64,000 bases of DNA from Thecaphora thlaspeos (Eukaryota; Basidiomycota; Ustilaginomycetes; Urocystidales; Glomosporiaceae): assembly GCA_900291925.1 (NCBI GenBank), contig UWYS01000002.1, positions 558,001 to 622,000 on the forward strand. Direction: 5' to 3'. The stretch's first letter is position 1. Every line of letters begins with the position of its first letter. Under the pieces are notes generated by a model. That model ran no database searches and was not told the origin of the DNA. It worked only from the letters and a program-made list of their open reading frames with translations. Below are positions 36,801 through 46,748 of this stretch, piece by piece. The translations under genes and the position numbers were made by a program.

Positions 36801-39800
36801 CTTGGACCGGCCCCACCCAGTCCCGTATCAGACCACGGTTACCCATTCCCACGTATCGAGGCCGTCGAAAACGCAAAGACACAGAAGGCAGGGCCCACAG
36901 AGCCGCAGAAGACTCCACATCCCACTCCCGCTGCGGCTCCTGCGGCAAGCATGATGACCACGCAGCAGATTCTGGAGCAAGCGCGGAGCAACGTCTGGCC
37001 GGAAAGGTACGGCACCCGGACCATGCGAGAGCCCTCGCTACGTGAACAGATCTCCCTGCCCATGTATAGCAATGACCAGAGAGCCTATCGAGCTGCTCTG
37101 CAGCCGCAGAGGTTGTTGCAGGGTACCGAGTCGATCTTTCCAGCCTCTCTCACCGCCGCCGCCCCTGGCCCCGCTCTTGCATCCGCATCGACCTCTCCTT
37201 GGTCCCCGCTGAGCTCGACGAAAGACATCCTAAGCGAGATCAATGAGTCGAACCGCGGCCGGTCGTCCATCCAGTCAGTGCACAAGGTGCTGCCTCCGTT
37301 GCCGATTCAGCAATCGGAACAGCTGCCGGAGCCTCGTTCCAGCATCTCGACTCAGTCATCCTCGCAGCGGCTGAAGAGGCTGGCCGACCTCGTAGCTACC
37401 CCGAGAAACTTACGGCACGCCCGGCAGGCGTCGTCGGTGGCATACTCCGCAGGCAGCGCTGCCCAAGTGTTGCAGGGTCCGTCAATCCCAGCCGGCGCGG
37501 CTCGACTTCAGACAGACAAGGCCTCGTCCGGCTCGGAACTCTCCGCCAAGAACACGCCCCGCCTCCGCGCAGACGATCTTCCGCCTGTCGCAGGTGTCTT
37601 GCCTTTGCCCCGCGGGCAGAGCAGCGCGGCGACCGCCGGAGCGGAGGATCTCGACACGGCTACAAGCGATGGGCCTTTGCTTCCGGCCACCGCATCGGCT
37701 CTCGACGAGACCCCTCGGCCTATCGCGATCCGTGCTTTCCGCACCGGCAGACGCAAGGTCAAGGCGAAGAAGGTCCGCGCGATCGGACTCTTCGACGACG
37801 AGTGGCCCCATCGCACCTCGTTCACAGACGTCGGGCGCGCGTGGCTGCGTGAGCAAGGCACGCAAGCGCTGGAAGCGCTAGGCGACGAGATGGCTCCGTA
37901 TGTCCAGGCGCTGAGCAGCTCCGGAATTGGGTGGCAGGCCGGCAACTCAAAGATCCCGCGAGAGTACAGCGATGGTGCTCGCGGCGGCTCCGACGCAAGC
38001 GGCAGCGAGGACACCGACGACTACGGCTCGAGTGACGGCGGTGGGCGTAGCGGCACCGGAGGTTCCAGCGGCGGCGGCGGTCGTCGTGGCGATCCTGACG
38101 ATGGCGGTGACGGCGACAACAGCGACGAGGACAAGGACGAGATGTCTGACGAAGATGATGCCGATTCTGACGATCTGAGCACAGATGATGATTCAGAAGA
38201 TGACTATGGGGCCGCCGAGGACGATGCCCGTGTCGCGCGGCAGGCCGGCTTCCCTGGGAGGGCGGCAGCCGCCGCGGCCGCTGCTGGCGAGGACAGCGAC
38301 TCGTCCGACGATCGACCGCTGGGCGACATGGTTCAGGACCCCAAGGCCCTCCAGCGAGCGCTCCGGGAGCAGGAACGACGCAAGCATATCGAAAGCACCC
38401 GATCTGCCCTCGAGGCAGGGCCCTCGCGCGGCACCTCTCAGCGCACACTGAAGAAGCTGACGGCGAAAGCCTCGCGGCAGAGGGCCATGCTGCATCTGCA
38501 GGATGCACAGCTCAACACCAACGCCGGCGAGTCGTCTGAAGCGTCGATGGACCTCGCCGATTTGACCCGGCGGCTGATGAGGGTGCAGAGCGGCCGTGCA
38601 GGAGCGCCTCCGCGCTCGCCCATCGGCGAACAGCCGGCATCGTTCGGCCCTCCCCTCGCCTCGAGCACCGACTCGGACCGTCCTTTAGGTATCGGAGCAA
38701 TGTCGAGGGCGCGTTCGATCAACCGCGAGAATGTTGACGACGCCGCGGGCCCCGAACGTGTCAAGAGCCTGTGGACAAGGCCCACCGAAGCAGCGGTGCC
38801 GGCACCATCTCGGGCCCAGATCTCCGCTCTGAAAATGGGCGCGGTGGCCCCCAACCTTCCGAGCAACGCTGCCGCAACGCTCGCGGCTGCTCAGAAAGCG
38901 ATCAGCAACGCACAGGCGAATCCGTCGTCCGCAAACCGGGCTCACGCTAAAGCCATGGCCGCCGCAGCGATCGCCGCTATGGAGGTCCTCACACGTCCGC
39001 ATCATCGGTCGGCCACGTTGGCGGGTCCCGTGGGCGGACACGAGCCGAACCCGCTTCCTGGCCTAGGCAACCCAGGGCCACCCAACGCTGGGGTGGCTGG
39101 CCTTACTCGGCACCGCACAGAGATCCGACCTGCCGGTCGCGGAGAGCCTCGACGTCCGTCCAATCCGGCTGCCTCGATGCCGGCTTACGCCATGGACGGC
39201 AGCGCCCAACATGATCCGGACCGTACGGCCATGCAGCAGCTGATAATCGGCAACCGGCCGCGAGCTCGGTCGCGAGCACATATCGGCGCTCCCAACACCT
39301 CCAGTTCCCCGCCTCGTCCGGAATTGAACCGTCTGGTCTCGCCCACGCTGAAGTCGCCAGGGCTGTCGTCTCCGTTGACGCCCAATTCTGCCACGTTTGC
39401 CGCCCTTCAGCAGCACCGCGCGACCGACTCGACCGACAGCGAGCTGGTGCGAGACGTCAGGTCCGATGGAGCAGCAGCAGCAGGTGCGGACGAGAACGAC
39501 CAAGCGCCTTCAACTTCTGCCTCTATCCCACCGCGTGTCTCGTCTTTCTCAGCAATGAGCTCGCCGATGGCCGCTCTCGCCAACCTGAGCACCGACTCGA
39601 TGCCAGTGGCATCCCACCGCGCTCAGTTCAAGGTCTTTGTGATCAACAAGCAGCGCTTCACCACGGCCGAGATTCCACCGACGTCTCGAGCGAGGGAGTT
39701 GGTGCTCGATGTCATTGAGCGGGAGCAGGTCCCGCTGGACCAAAGCAAAGGGGGATGGGTCGTGTTCGACTGCTCGCCCGGATTTGGCATAGAGAGGCCT

Positions 39801-40727
39801 CTGCGCGAGTACGAAATTGTCCACGAGGTAGCCGACACCCGCGCCAACGTGGATACGGACCACTTCCTGCTGAAGCGGACGGAATTGTCGCCTTACCTCG
39901 GAATCCGCGCGGTCCCCGCGAGCTCGCCCACGCTGGCCGGCTACGTCTACGTTCAGGACAAGAAGAAGTGGAACAAGCGGTGGCTGGAACTGCGCGACCA
40001 CGCCCTGTACCACGCCAAGTCCGAGAAGGGCAAGGATGAGGCGATCATCTGCCAGATGTCCAACTTCGACGTCTACCTGGTCGACACGACGAAGGTCAAA
40101 ACGCCCAAGGCGCACGCGTTCGCGCTGCGCTCGCAGGACAAGATCTCGATGTTTGAGAAGCCGGATCAGGACTACATCCACTACTTTGCGCTTTCAGACC
40201 CGGCAGCCCATCGCGACTGGGTGCGGGCCATTATGAACGCGCGCACCTACATCCTGCGCCAGGAGCGGGCGGTGCTGTTCAAGCCTCCACCCATCGTCTC
40301 GCCGCAGGACGGTCCAACGGCTTCGCCCGACTCGGTGGCCATGGGTCCCTCGCGCTCGGGCGCCAGCAACGGTGGCCTTTCGCGTCGCAACACGTCCCGA
40401 AGACCGGGCGGCCGCGGCACTGGCAACGGTAACGCTGGCGGCGGCGGCATCGGGGGAGGCGTGCCGGCCCTTCCCGAACCGACGAGCGCTGCACCGCTGC
40501 TGCAAGCGGATGCCTCTCCGCTAATCAGCCGGGAGGCGTTCAGTGGGCCGTTTGAGAAGGGGAGCCTGCTGGCCGACATTGCGATCAAGAGCGCGAGCGA
40601 TGCGATGCGCGCCGTGCCCGCCACGACGTACGCCGCACACGAGGCGAGGCGGCGGGAAGAGGCGATTGAGCGGCAGCGCCGGCTAAGATCTGAGGGGCAG
40701 CCTCTGATAGATCTTTCGAAGCGGTGA
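33810..40727 (+). CDS. Giant Ras-associating and PH domain protein
   Basis: Single open frame of 2305 aa; the ATG at 33810 is fixed by an in-frame stop two codons upstream. Residues 1 to about 1900 are mostly Ser/Pro/Ala-rich and probably disordered, with an acidic Asp/Ser/Gly stretch near 1390-1475 and a charged REQERRKH helix soon after. One compact island near 1307-1370 (KVKAKKVRAIGLFDDEWP...) may be a short conserved domain. A Ras-associating-like domain follows at about 1935-2030 (FKVFVINKQRFTTAEIPP to TDHFLLKR). It leads directly into a PH domain at about 2040-2145 (GYVYVQDKKKWNKRWLELRD, ending AAHRDWVRAIMNART). Tandem RA-PH is the layout of the MRL/Grb7 family, which reads GTPase and phosphoinositide signals at the plasma membrane. 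Its exact fungal family name is not recognised. A role in polarity signalling is inference. Confidence 0.85.
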   Translation: MASTAFRPSSSHSSAASLTASTENGVFDFPQPPPRIEVKDSLVSRPSLPALRTAYKSPSAKDLISKRPSVPHKNQVHPPSSVALQQRFRFAPSCQASTDSSFGWEYYSPAVSDANSADTDHSGTSLALSVSSDAETYGPLTPSTPNSGGPGWRPKELNLLRRRERAVSGEGSVPVYQASRSWQTTGAPSNDKPQIVGLGIASAATAMTAATTTPYRTAKPALGRGPATGGSAAATASGSGPKGLLLCSSRPLPSTRRFQSPAARSRENSFGSATGNFEQGKVWTGPIPVLPSTPAFTSLPSDCFELHPSTRSNSITAEEFVARAASRLDVLNYWCGEEDDHRDGLHRDGGLSADWRLAASGGYDPDRPPLSAKSTTTFDHQGLEEEEEDEDQAQGLARLGHSLHEGKPSPRLNSPSSGASPLAPSSSGFSHATSMLSWKRKAPPPRLVFGLSPRSNMYESLPPSASTATPSARDDRGCKTVTARQNTPSPNSVASKGRLRPVSTVAVLTAKEAFEEPLKTAFYDFDSSDTSSDAESQPGSVDPAPVTQGEATATGVARSDPGVDEKAPAIRMGAPSATVHLDDGLSPSAGSVCTDESHVAASEVSIPKRQADAGSMGFLQREQAKGVPKEQAASPQSGGPSESYQVEESFPPMQRPSPVDVDEALQAAEIQDELQHLPGEVPGSTDAWADSKSLTALSTWMRQPETRTASRMSIFAPDATSPTKTTSQSVADICVDPKDTTGRRHAELELTSPPTAVESQSIDSPTDPSYGKLSMAAPVDMAEQRRAKLQKMLETDTERRQAAAHGRDVSGLGPRRKLSLVPPPPQFAINNLLAPSNGTASAPATVNLDQHPATFGPSKAGETSIDNCLSSRWSSGSDSESGSVKSAKRIRRKSSSKSAKKLSLSSRKSSSAAAVAVAASRESTSRSALSSPALSDAPSGFISTSKACLSSQSGSKSPSTGSGGKRALLMSWTGRKRKDSEVWKASSGGLSQASTPGLGPAPPSPVSDHGYPFPRIEAVENAKTQKAGPTEPQKTPHPTPAAAPAASMMTTQQILEQARSNVWPERYGTRTMREPSLREQISLPMYSNDQRAYRAALQPQRLLQGTESIFPASLTAAAPGPALASASTSPWSPLSSTKDILSEINESNRGRSSIQSVHKVLPPLPIQQSEQLPEPRSSISTQSSSQRLKRLADLVATPRNLRHARQASSVAYSAGSAAQVLQGPSIPAGAARLQTDKASSGSELSAKNTPRLRADDLPPVAGVLPLPRGQSSAATAGAEDLDTATSDGPLLPATASALDETPRPIAIRAFRTGRRKVKAKKVRAIGLFDDEWPHRTSFTDVGRAWLREQGTQALEALGDEMAPYVQALSSSGIGWQAGNSKIPREYSDGARGGSDASGSEDTDDYGSSDGGGRSGTGGSSGGGGRRGDPDDGGDGDNSDEDKDEMSDEDDADSDDLSTDDDSEDDYGAAEDDARVARQAGFPGRAAAAAAAAGEDSDSSDDRPLGDMVQDPKALQRALREQERRKHIESTRSALEAGPSRGTSQRTLKKLTAKASRQRAMLHLQDAQLNTNAGESSEASMDLADLTRRLMRVQSGRAGAPPRSPIGEQPASFGPPLASSTDSDRPLGIGAMSRARSINRENVDDAAGPERVKSLWTRPTEAAVPAPSRAQISALKMGAVAPNLPSNAAATLAAAQKAISNAQANPSSANRAHAKAMAAAAIAAMEVLTRPHHRSATLAGPVGGHEPNPLPGLGNPGPPNAGVAGLTRHRTEIRPAGRGEPRRPSNPAASMPAYAMDGSAQHDPDRTAMQQLIIGNRPRARSRAHIGAPNTSSSPPRPELNRLVSPTLKSPGLSSPLTPNSATFAALQQHRATDSTDSELVRDVRSDGAAAAGADENDQAPSTSASIPPRVSSFSAMSSPMAALANLSTDSMPVASHRAQFKVFVINKQRFTTAEIPPTSRARELVLDVIEREQVPLDQSKGGWVVFDCSPGFGIERPLREYEIVHEVADTRANVDTDHFLLKRTELSPYLGIRAVPASSPTLAGYVYVQDKKKWNKRWLELRDHALYHAKSEKGKDEAIICQMSNFDVYLVDTTKVKTPKAHAFALRSQDKISMFEKPDQDYIHYFALSDPAAHRDWVRAIMNARTYILRQERAVLFKPPPIVSPQDGPTASPDSVAMGPSRSGASNGGLSRRNTSRRPGGRGTGNGNAGGGGIGGGVPALPEPTSAAPLLQADASPLISREAFSGPFEKGSLLADIAIKSASDAMRAVPATTYAAHEARRREEAIERQRRLRSEGQPLIDLSKR

Positions 40728-41344
40728 CGGACGTGGAGGACCCTTCGCTATCCCCTTTCAGGCCGGGAGCTCGTCTTTGCACAGACATGACTCTCTAGAT
40801 GTCATCGTATCCCTTTTCTTACCTCTCCCTTGGACTTTCGATATCCCCGATAGAAGGACGACGCAAGGAAGCGAATGAGCAACAATGAAACAACATCAGC
40901 TAGGCCATGCACCCACCGTCTTCCATGCTTTGACGGGGAGATGGATGGAGGGGCGATGCGGTGACACGAGCGATAGCGGCGGCTGCGCCTTTGCCGCGCT
41001 CCGCCGAAGTTTTACTGTATCTGCGCCTGCCGTCATGGGCTCAACATCCACGGCTGTCGAGCGGGGCGCGCGTTGAATCTCGCCTTTATGGCCCCTTTGC
41101 GAGTGCAACACATCGACGGCCGAAAAACTCCACCTACGCCGCTGGCTCCAGCAGAGACCAACACTCCATCTCCCTCGCAACCCACATTCCTGCCACCATA
41201 CCATCCCCACCGCAACTTGCTCACATCTCGCCTCTCCATCTTTACGTCACACGCGCACGCTCGCCCATACAGCCACATACTCACCGTGTCGCAAGGACAC
41301 CCCTCCACTGAGACGAAGCGGAGCAACCGACCCAACCCACCATC
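40728..41344. other. Intergenic and RHO3 leader
   Basis: 3' flank of the RA-PH gene followed by C/A-rich leader DNA before the GTPase start. No other gene is seen. Confidence 0.5.
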
Positions 41345-42382
41345 ATGTCACTCTGCGGCCTAGGGAGCAGCTCGCACGGCTCCACGTCGCGCGGCCGACT
41401 ATCGCGCAAGATCCTCGTCCTCGGCGATGGAGCATGCGGCAAGACCTCGCTGCTCAATGTCTTCACAAGAGGATACTTTCCACAGGCATAGTGAGTCTCA
41501 CATCCCTTCTTCACCTGTGTCTCCTCGACCTTACTGGCTAACGCTCCTCGTTCGACTCGCGCAGTGAGCCAACAGTGTTTGAGAACTACGTAGAGACGCT
41601 CGACGTCGACGGTGTGGGACCGATGGAGCTCTCGCTGTGGGACACGGCGGGACAGGAGGAGTTTGACAAATTGAGGAGCCTCAGCTATGCCGATACGCAC
41701 GTCGTCATGCTGTGTTTCTCGGTGAGTTGGTCTCGCTCCCTCGCTCCCCGTACCGAGTGGATGGACAGCAGCGACTAAACACCCTTGACTTGCGGTGCTG
41801 CGAAACATGCGATGCGATTCACAGGCCGATAACCCGGTCAGCTTGGAGAACGTAGAGACGAGGGTGAGTAGCCGTTGTTCTCTGGCCTTGCACCTTCGCC
41901 TCCATGGTGAATGTGCCTAAGCTGAATCATACCTTACCTCGTGCTTCTCGATCCATGACCGACTCGTCAGTGGGTGCCTGAGATCCACGATCACTGTCCC
42001 GGCGTTCGCATCGTCCTGGTCTCTCTCAAGTGCGACCTACGGCAAGACGACGGCGTGCTCGAGAAGCTTTCCAAGACCGGCGACCGCCCCATTACCTACG
42101 ATGCTGGTCTACAGGTGCGTTACATTTACCATTTCTCTCTTTCTTCTCCCTCTTCCTCGCTGAGTGTCGTCGACGGAGCCAAAACTGACCCCAACGAAAG
42201 ACAACTTGGTCCATGTGTCTCGACTGCAGACGGCAAGGAAGATCAAGGCGACACGATACCTAGAATGCAGCGCCAGGTTCAACCGCGGTGTCAACGAAGC
42301 CTTCATCGAAGCAGCCCGGGTCGCCGCGGGAGCCAAGGCGAGAGGTGTAAAGGAGACGGGCAAGGGCTGTGTCATCTGCTGA
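41345..42382 (+). CDS. RHO3: Rho-family small GTPase (Rho3-like)
   Basis: Five exons: 41345-41490, 41565-41721, 41825-41863, 41971-42114 and 42230-42382 (212 aa), all with GTGAGT/GTGCGT donors and CAG acceptors. The protein is a GTP switch for polarised growth, exocytosis and actin. Visible motifs: P-loop GDGACGKT (27-34), effector loop YEPTVFENY (49-57), DTAGQEEF (75-82), LKCDL in the guanine-specificity position, and CSARF (the SAK equivalent). The C-terminus ends in the prenylation box CVIC. The short N-terminal extension ([13 protein letters not shown]), the [18 protein letters not shown] block and the EPTVFENY wording favour Rho3 over Rho1, Rac or Cdc42. Exon 3 is only 39 nt. It lies 0.6 kb downstream of the RA-PH gene on the same strand, and 4.4 kb from the 3' end of a Rho GEF gene. 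Confidence 0.92.
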
Positions 42383-43118
42383 GCCAGCCCTTAGTCGACC
42401 CTCCCGAGTCTTCGCTTTCCTTCCACCTTACGCCTGCTCCTTCTCCGCCTAGATGCGCATCGCTTGCACCCTCTCGCTTGACCTGACTATCTGTAGACTA
42501 AGACTAGACTGACTCTCACCCTGCCGTCACCGTGACCGGCGGTGCAACGGACCCGGCGATAATCTTATACCCCTCCTTCCAGCTTAAATTCTCGCTGTTG
42601 TTGCCTACTGTATTCTGTCTGTTGAAGCTACATTACACACCCACAGAGAGAGACACACACTCTCTTTTGCGTTCATTGGCTGACGACGTCGCCCTGAGAT
42701 GTGGTGTAATTTAAACGGGGATGCGATGGGGTGCGGGTGGAGGCAAGGCGAGAGCTGCGTGCTGGCTGCTGCTGTGTGCTCCACATTTTGTTGGGGGGGC
42801 GCCGAGCTGAGCTGCGCCGACTTTTGGCCGCCCGCGCCGACCAAACTCCCCTTTCCTTCGCGCCGCCACCATCACCAAACTCTCTCGCTCCCCTTCGCAC
42901 CGTCTTCCTCCCTTCAGTCCCACTTCGGCAAGCTCCTTACTCGCCGACTTCAAGGCCGCCACCGGCACCGCCACCGCCACCGGCGTGCCACGACTCACAC
43001 TCTCCGATCCGGCCTGCGCCCCTTTCGCCACGGCCCTCGCTCACCTCGCCACATCCGCCAGTCGCCCCCGTCGTTTCCCCCCTCAGACTCACGCCATCTT
43101 CCGCCACTTCACACAGCC
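42383..43118. other. RHO3-XPB intergenic
   Basis: 3' flank of RHO3, then C-rich leader of the XPB gene. The XPB frame stays open upstream to an ATG at 42699, but the residues there are Arg/His/Pro composition typical of leader DNA. Confidence 0.5.
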
Positions 43119-45914
43119 ATGTCGTCGTCCTCCGCAACTAACCCGGCAAAGCGACCCAAGGTCACCGTAAAGCTAAAGCCGCGCGGCGCAGCCTCGACAT
43201 CGGCGTCAGCCAGCAGCTCATCTCGCCAGCCAATCCAAGAGGACGAGGAACTCCTCCCACCGGACGACTTTGTCTCCGATGACGATGACGGCGACGACTC
43301 GGGTGATGACTACGTGGGCGGCGGCGGTGGCGGCGGCAGACCCTCCAACAGACGCCCAAAGGCTCCAATTAGTGGACCATCCAGGGCCAAGGCGGCTGGA
43401 GGCAGCGGCGGTGGCATCGTGATGCCTCGTCAGCACCCGCTTTCTGGCGCCGCCCCCCGTTTCAACGGTCCGGCAATGGACGAGGAAGACGAGCAGCGGA
43501 GATACGACGAGGGCGAGTTGCGCTTCCACACCCGCGACTTTACAAAGATGCCCCTCAAGCTCGACCACGCCAGCCGTCCGCTGTGGATCTCGCCAGACGA
43601 TGGCCACATCATCCTCGAAGGATTCAGCCCGCTCGCCGAACAGGCGCAGGACTTTCTCATCGCCATCTCCGAGCCCATAAGCCGGCCGGCCCACATCCAC
43701 GAGTACAAATTGACGCCGTACTCTCTCTACGCCGCCGTATCGGTCGGTCTGCAGCCTAACGATATCATCGAGGTGCTCAACCGACTCAGCAAGGTCCCCG
43801 TCCCCGAGTCGGTCCTTGAATTCATCCGCGAGTACACGGCGAGCTTCGGCAAGATCAAGCTGGTGCTCAAGCAGAACAAGTACTTTGTCGAGAGCGCCCA
43901 CCCGGACGTCCTCCAGATGCTGCTGCGCGACGACATCATCGGCGCTGCCAGGGTGCGCGAGGACCCCAACGCGGCTAAGCCAGGCGCGAGGATGGAGGTG
44001 CTGGGCAAGGCGCAGGCGCCTACGAGGGGCGACCTCGTCATTCCAGGTACCGAAAGTGCTGCGAGGAAGGCGAAACAGACTGGAGCGGCGGCGGCGGCGG
44101 GAGGCAGCGGGGTGCAAGGGTCGGCCGCTGGGAAGGCAACCGGACCGCCGTCCGAGTCGGCGCAGGCGGCACAGCGCGAGGACGAGGCGGACCTCTTTTC
44201 GGCCATCATCGGCGTCGACGAGGCGGACGAACTCGACGAAGACGACACCGTCCACAGCTTCGAGATCGCGGAGGAGTACATCGAGCAAGTCAAGAAGCGC
44301 TGCAACGACATCGGCTACCCGATGCTCGAGGAGTACGACTTCCGCAACGATCAGCTCAACGCCGACCTCGAGATCGACCTCAAGCCCATCACCCACATCC
44401 GCCCTTATCAGGAGAAGAGCCTCGCCAAGATGTTCGGCAATGGCCGCGCGCGCAGCGGCATCATCGTTCTGCCGTGCGGCGCCGGCAAGACGCTGGTCGG
44501 CATCACGGCGGCCTGCACGATCAAAAAGAGCTGCCTCGTCCTCTGCACCAGCAGCGTGAGCGTGATGCAGTGGCGCCAGCAGTTCCTCCAGTGGAGCAAC
44601 ATCCAGGACAACCAGATCAGCGTCTTCACGGCGGATCAGAAGGAGAAGTTCTCGGGCGCCTCGGGCATCGTGGTCTCGACCTACTCGATGGTGGCTAACA
44701 CGGGCAAGCGCTCGCACACGTCGCAGAAGATGATGAACTTTCTCGAGTCGCGCGAGTGGGGCTTCATTTTGCTCGACGAGGTGCACGTCGTCCCCGCCAG
44801 CATGTTCCGGCGCGTGCTGACCAAGATCAAGGCGCATTCAAAGCTCGGCTTGACGGCGACGCTGGTGCGTGAGGACGAGAAGATCGACGAGCTCAACTTC
44901 CTCGTCGGGCCGAAGCTCTACGAGGCCAACTGGATGGACCTGGCCGCCAAGGGCCACATCGCCACCGTCCAGTGCGCCGAGGTGTGGTGCCCGATGACGC
45001 CCGAGTTCTACCGCGAGTATCTGCGCGAGAAGAGCCGGAAGAAGATGCTGCTGTACTGCATGAACCCGCAGAAGTTCCAGGCGTGCCAGTTCCTCATCGA
45101 CTACCACGAGAACCGCGGCGACAAGATCATCGTCTTCTCCGACAACGTGTATGCGCTCGAGGCGTACGCGTTCAAGCTCAAGAAGCCCTTCATCCACGGC
45201 GGGACGGCCCACGTCGAGCGGATGCGCATTTTGCAAAACTTCCAGCACAACCCGCTCGTCAACACCATCTTCCTGTCCAAGGTCGGTGACACGTCGATCG
45301 ACCTGCCCGAGGCGACGTGCCTGATCCAGGTCTCGTCGCACTTTGGCTCGCGACGTCAGGAGGCGCAGCGGCTCGGCCGCATTCTGCGAGCCAAACGCAG
45401 GAACGACGAAGGTTTCAACGCCTTCTTCTACAGCTTGGTCAGCAAGGACACATCCGAGATGTTCTACTCGACCAAGCGGCAGCAGTTCCTCATCGACCAG
45501 GGTTACGCGTTCCGCGTCATCACCCACCTCGTCGGGATGGAGGACATGCCTGGGCTGGTGTACAAGAGCCAGGTGGAACAGATCGAGCTGCTGCAGAGCG
45601 TGCTCATCGCCAACGAGAGCGCGGCCGACCTGGGCTCGGACCTGCGCGGAGGAGAGTGGGCCGACGACCTCAACGCCGGCGCGGCTGCCTCCAACACGGG
45701 CGCGCGCCGCAGCGGCAACGCCGGAGTCATGTCGAACGGCGTCGCCAAGGCGCAGCGGACGACGGGTAGCCTCAACGCCCTGAGCGGCGCGCAGCACATG
45801 TCGTACATTGAGAGGAACAGGTCGGTCAACAAGACGCTCAACAAGGACCAGGGCAGGCACAAGATGTTCCAGAAGAGATCCGCTGCCGCCAAGAAGAAAG
45901 GTGCCGACGAGTAG
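43119..45914 (+). CDS. SSL2: TFIIH helicase/translocase XPB (Ssl2/Rad25)
   Basis: Intronless, 931 aa from the ATG at 43119. XPB is the 3'-5' DNA translocase of TFIIH, opening promoters for RNA polymerase II and acting in nucleotide-excision repair. The acidic and Gly-rich N-terminal tail (1-100) is followed by the XPB N-terminal domain (about 130-260, [17 protein letters not shown]). The helicase core has Walker A CGAGKT (453-458), the family-specific DEVH box (553-556), the XPB RED motif (584-586), [15 protein letters not shown], and the motif VI region [16 protein letters not shown]. The C-terminal stretch ([19 protein letters not shown]) is also conserved. Yeast Ssl2 has 843 residues; the excess is in the tails. 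The downstream ATG was chosen over the one at 42699 because [22 protein letters not shown] starts a plausible protein. Confidence 0.96.
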   Translation: MSSSSATNPAKRPKVTVKLKPRGAASTSASASSSSRQPIQEDEELLPPDDFVSDDDDGDDSGDDYVGGGGGGGRPSNRRPKAPISGPSRAKAAGGSGGGIVMPRQHPLSGAAPRFNGPAMDEEDEQRRYDEGELRFHTRDFTKMPLKLDHASRPLWISPDDGHIILEGFSPLAEQAQDFLIAISEPISRPAHIHEYKLTPYSLYAAVSVGLQPNDIIEVLNRLSKVPVPESVLEFIREYTASFGKIKLVLKQNKYFVESAHPDVLQMLLRDDIIGAARVREDPNAAKPGARMEVLGKAQAPTRGDLVIPGTESAARKAKQTGAAAAAGGSGVQGSAAGKATGPPSESAQAAQREDEADLFSAIIGVDEADELDEDDTVHSFEIAEEYIEQVKKRCNDIGYPMLEEYDFRNDQLNADLEIDLKPITHIRPYQEKSLAKMFGNGRARSGIIVLPCGAGKTLVGITAACTIKKSCLVLCTSSVSVMQWRQQFLQWSNIQDNQISVFTADQKEKFSGASGIVVSTYSMVANTGKRSHTSQKMMNFLESREWGFILLDEVHVVPASMFRRVLTKIKAHSKLGLTATLVREDEKIDELNFLVGPKLYEANWMDLAAKGHIATVQCAEVWCPMTPEFYREYLREKSRKKMLLYCMNPQKFQACQFLIDYHENRGDKIIVFSDNVYALEAYAFKLKKPFIHGGTAHVERMRILQNFQHNPLVNTIFLSKVGDTSIDLPEATCLIQVSSHFGSRRQEAQRLGRILRAKRRNDEGFNAFFYSLVSKDTSEMFYSTKRQQFLIDQGYAFRVITHLVGMEDMPGLVYKSQVEQIELLQSVLIANESAADLGSDLRGGEWADDLNAGAAASNTGARRSGNAGVMSNGVAKAQRTTGSLNALSGAQHMSYIERNRSVNKTLNKDQGRHKMFQKRSAAAKKKGADE

Positions 45915-46207
45915 AGGCGGACAGGATTGCTTCCCCGCTTGGCAGAATTCAGCTTTGGTATCGTAGTCCCCGCTTCCTCACTTGCATGGTATCATCCCCG
46001 CCCCGTGTCTCATTCGCTTTTACATATCATCATGCATCTCTTCTGTACTCACCCGACAGGCGCCCCGACCATGAGGTGAATCGATATAGATCCTTCGTCT
46101 CGCCACGTCTCGGACGCATCAGGCGGAGATAAGCGCGAAATCACACGAAACAGCGGAAGTTTTTTATGATCTATATATATGTACAATTTGTCCCTTCAGA
46201 TACTAAG
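45915..46207. other. XPB 3' flank
   Basis: AT content rises toward the tRNA. No gene is seen. Confidence 0.5.
46172..46180 (+). promoter_or_regulatory. TATA element of tRNA-Ser(TGA)
   Basis: TATATATAT starts 36 nt upstream of the mature tRNA 5' end, the same distance as at the other tRNA-Ser gene. Confidence 0.55.
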
Positions 46208-46330
46208 GGAAGTCTGTCCGAGTGGTCTAAGGAGTTCGCCTTGAAGGATTTTAGCTACTTCAAGTATCGAATTGATGGTACCTCAGCGAATACCCATCTG
46301 GGTGCGTGGGTTCGAACCCCACGGCTTCCT
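46208..46330 (+). tRNA. tRNA-Ser (anticodon TGA), intron-containing
   Basis: Acceptor GGAAGTC (46208-46214) pairs with GGCTTCC (46323-46329) with one T-G pair. The D stem is TCC/GGA, the anticodon stem TTCGC/GCGAA, and the anticodon TGA is at 46242-46244. The variable arm is ACCC-ATCT-GGGT, and the T stem GTGGG/CCCAC closes on TTCGAAC. The 39-nt intron (46246-46284) follows A37 and contains CTTCAAG (46258-46264), complementary to the anticodon loop, the classical pre-tRNA pairing. The base after the acceptor stem is T, whereas tRNA-Ser normally has G73. A T5 run follows at 46336-46340. It decodes UCA and probably other UCN codons. Confidence 0.9.
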
Positions 46331-46748
46331 CGAGGTTTTTGTTGGCGTTTCTGTTTCAATTGTCTTTTATAATTTCTATATCTCTGTACGTTCTGCACGG
46401 AGTTACGGCGAGCAGTTGCTCGAGCTACGTCGTCCAGCGCCGGTTGCCCAACCCAAGCGGCCCTATTGACTGCTCGGGACTTGATATCGTCGCTCGCACG
46501 ACGACTGACGTGAACATCGCTGAGGCTGCGTGGGTTAGCGGTCCCCACCGCGGAGAGACGGGCCTCGATACAGTTCTGCCAGGTGAGTATGATAGAAGTA
46601 CATGAGGGTCGATAGGGATCATAGTCGCCGTTGAACAGGGCCCAGGGGGGACGAGTGCGGGGCGGAGTAGGGATGTGGGCTGGTGGGTGAGGTAGCCTTT
46701 GGCATCGTGGATCGAGCGAGGCAGGACGAGGCTGCGCAAGTGAACGCT
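46331..46748. other. Intergenic after tRNA-Ser(TGA)
   Basis: Short T-rich Pol III terminator-like sequence, then the 3' flank of the Rho GEF gene on the other strand. No gene is seen. Confidence 0.5.

Noticed and set aside
43218..45860. 539- and 340-codon frames opposite XPB
   Set aside because: Antisense shadows of XPB with the same compositional signature and no domains.
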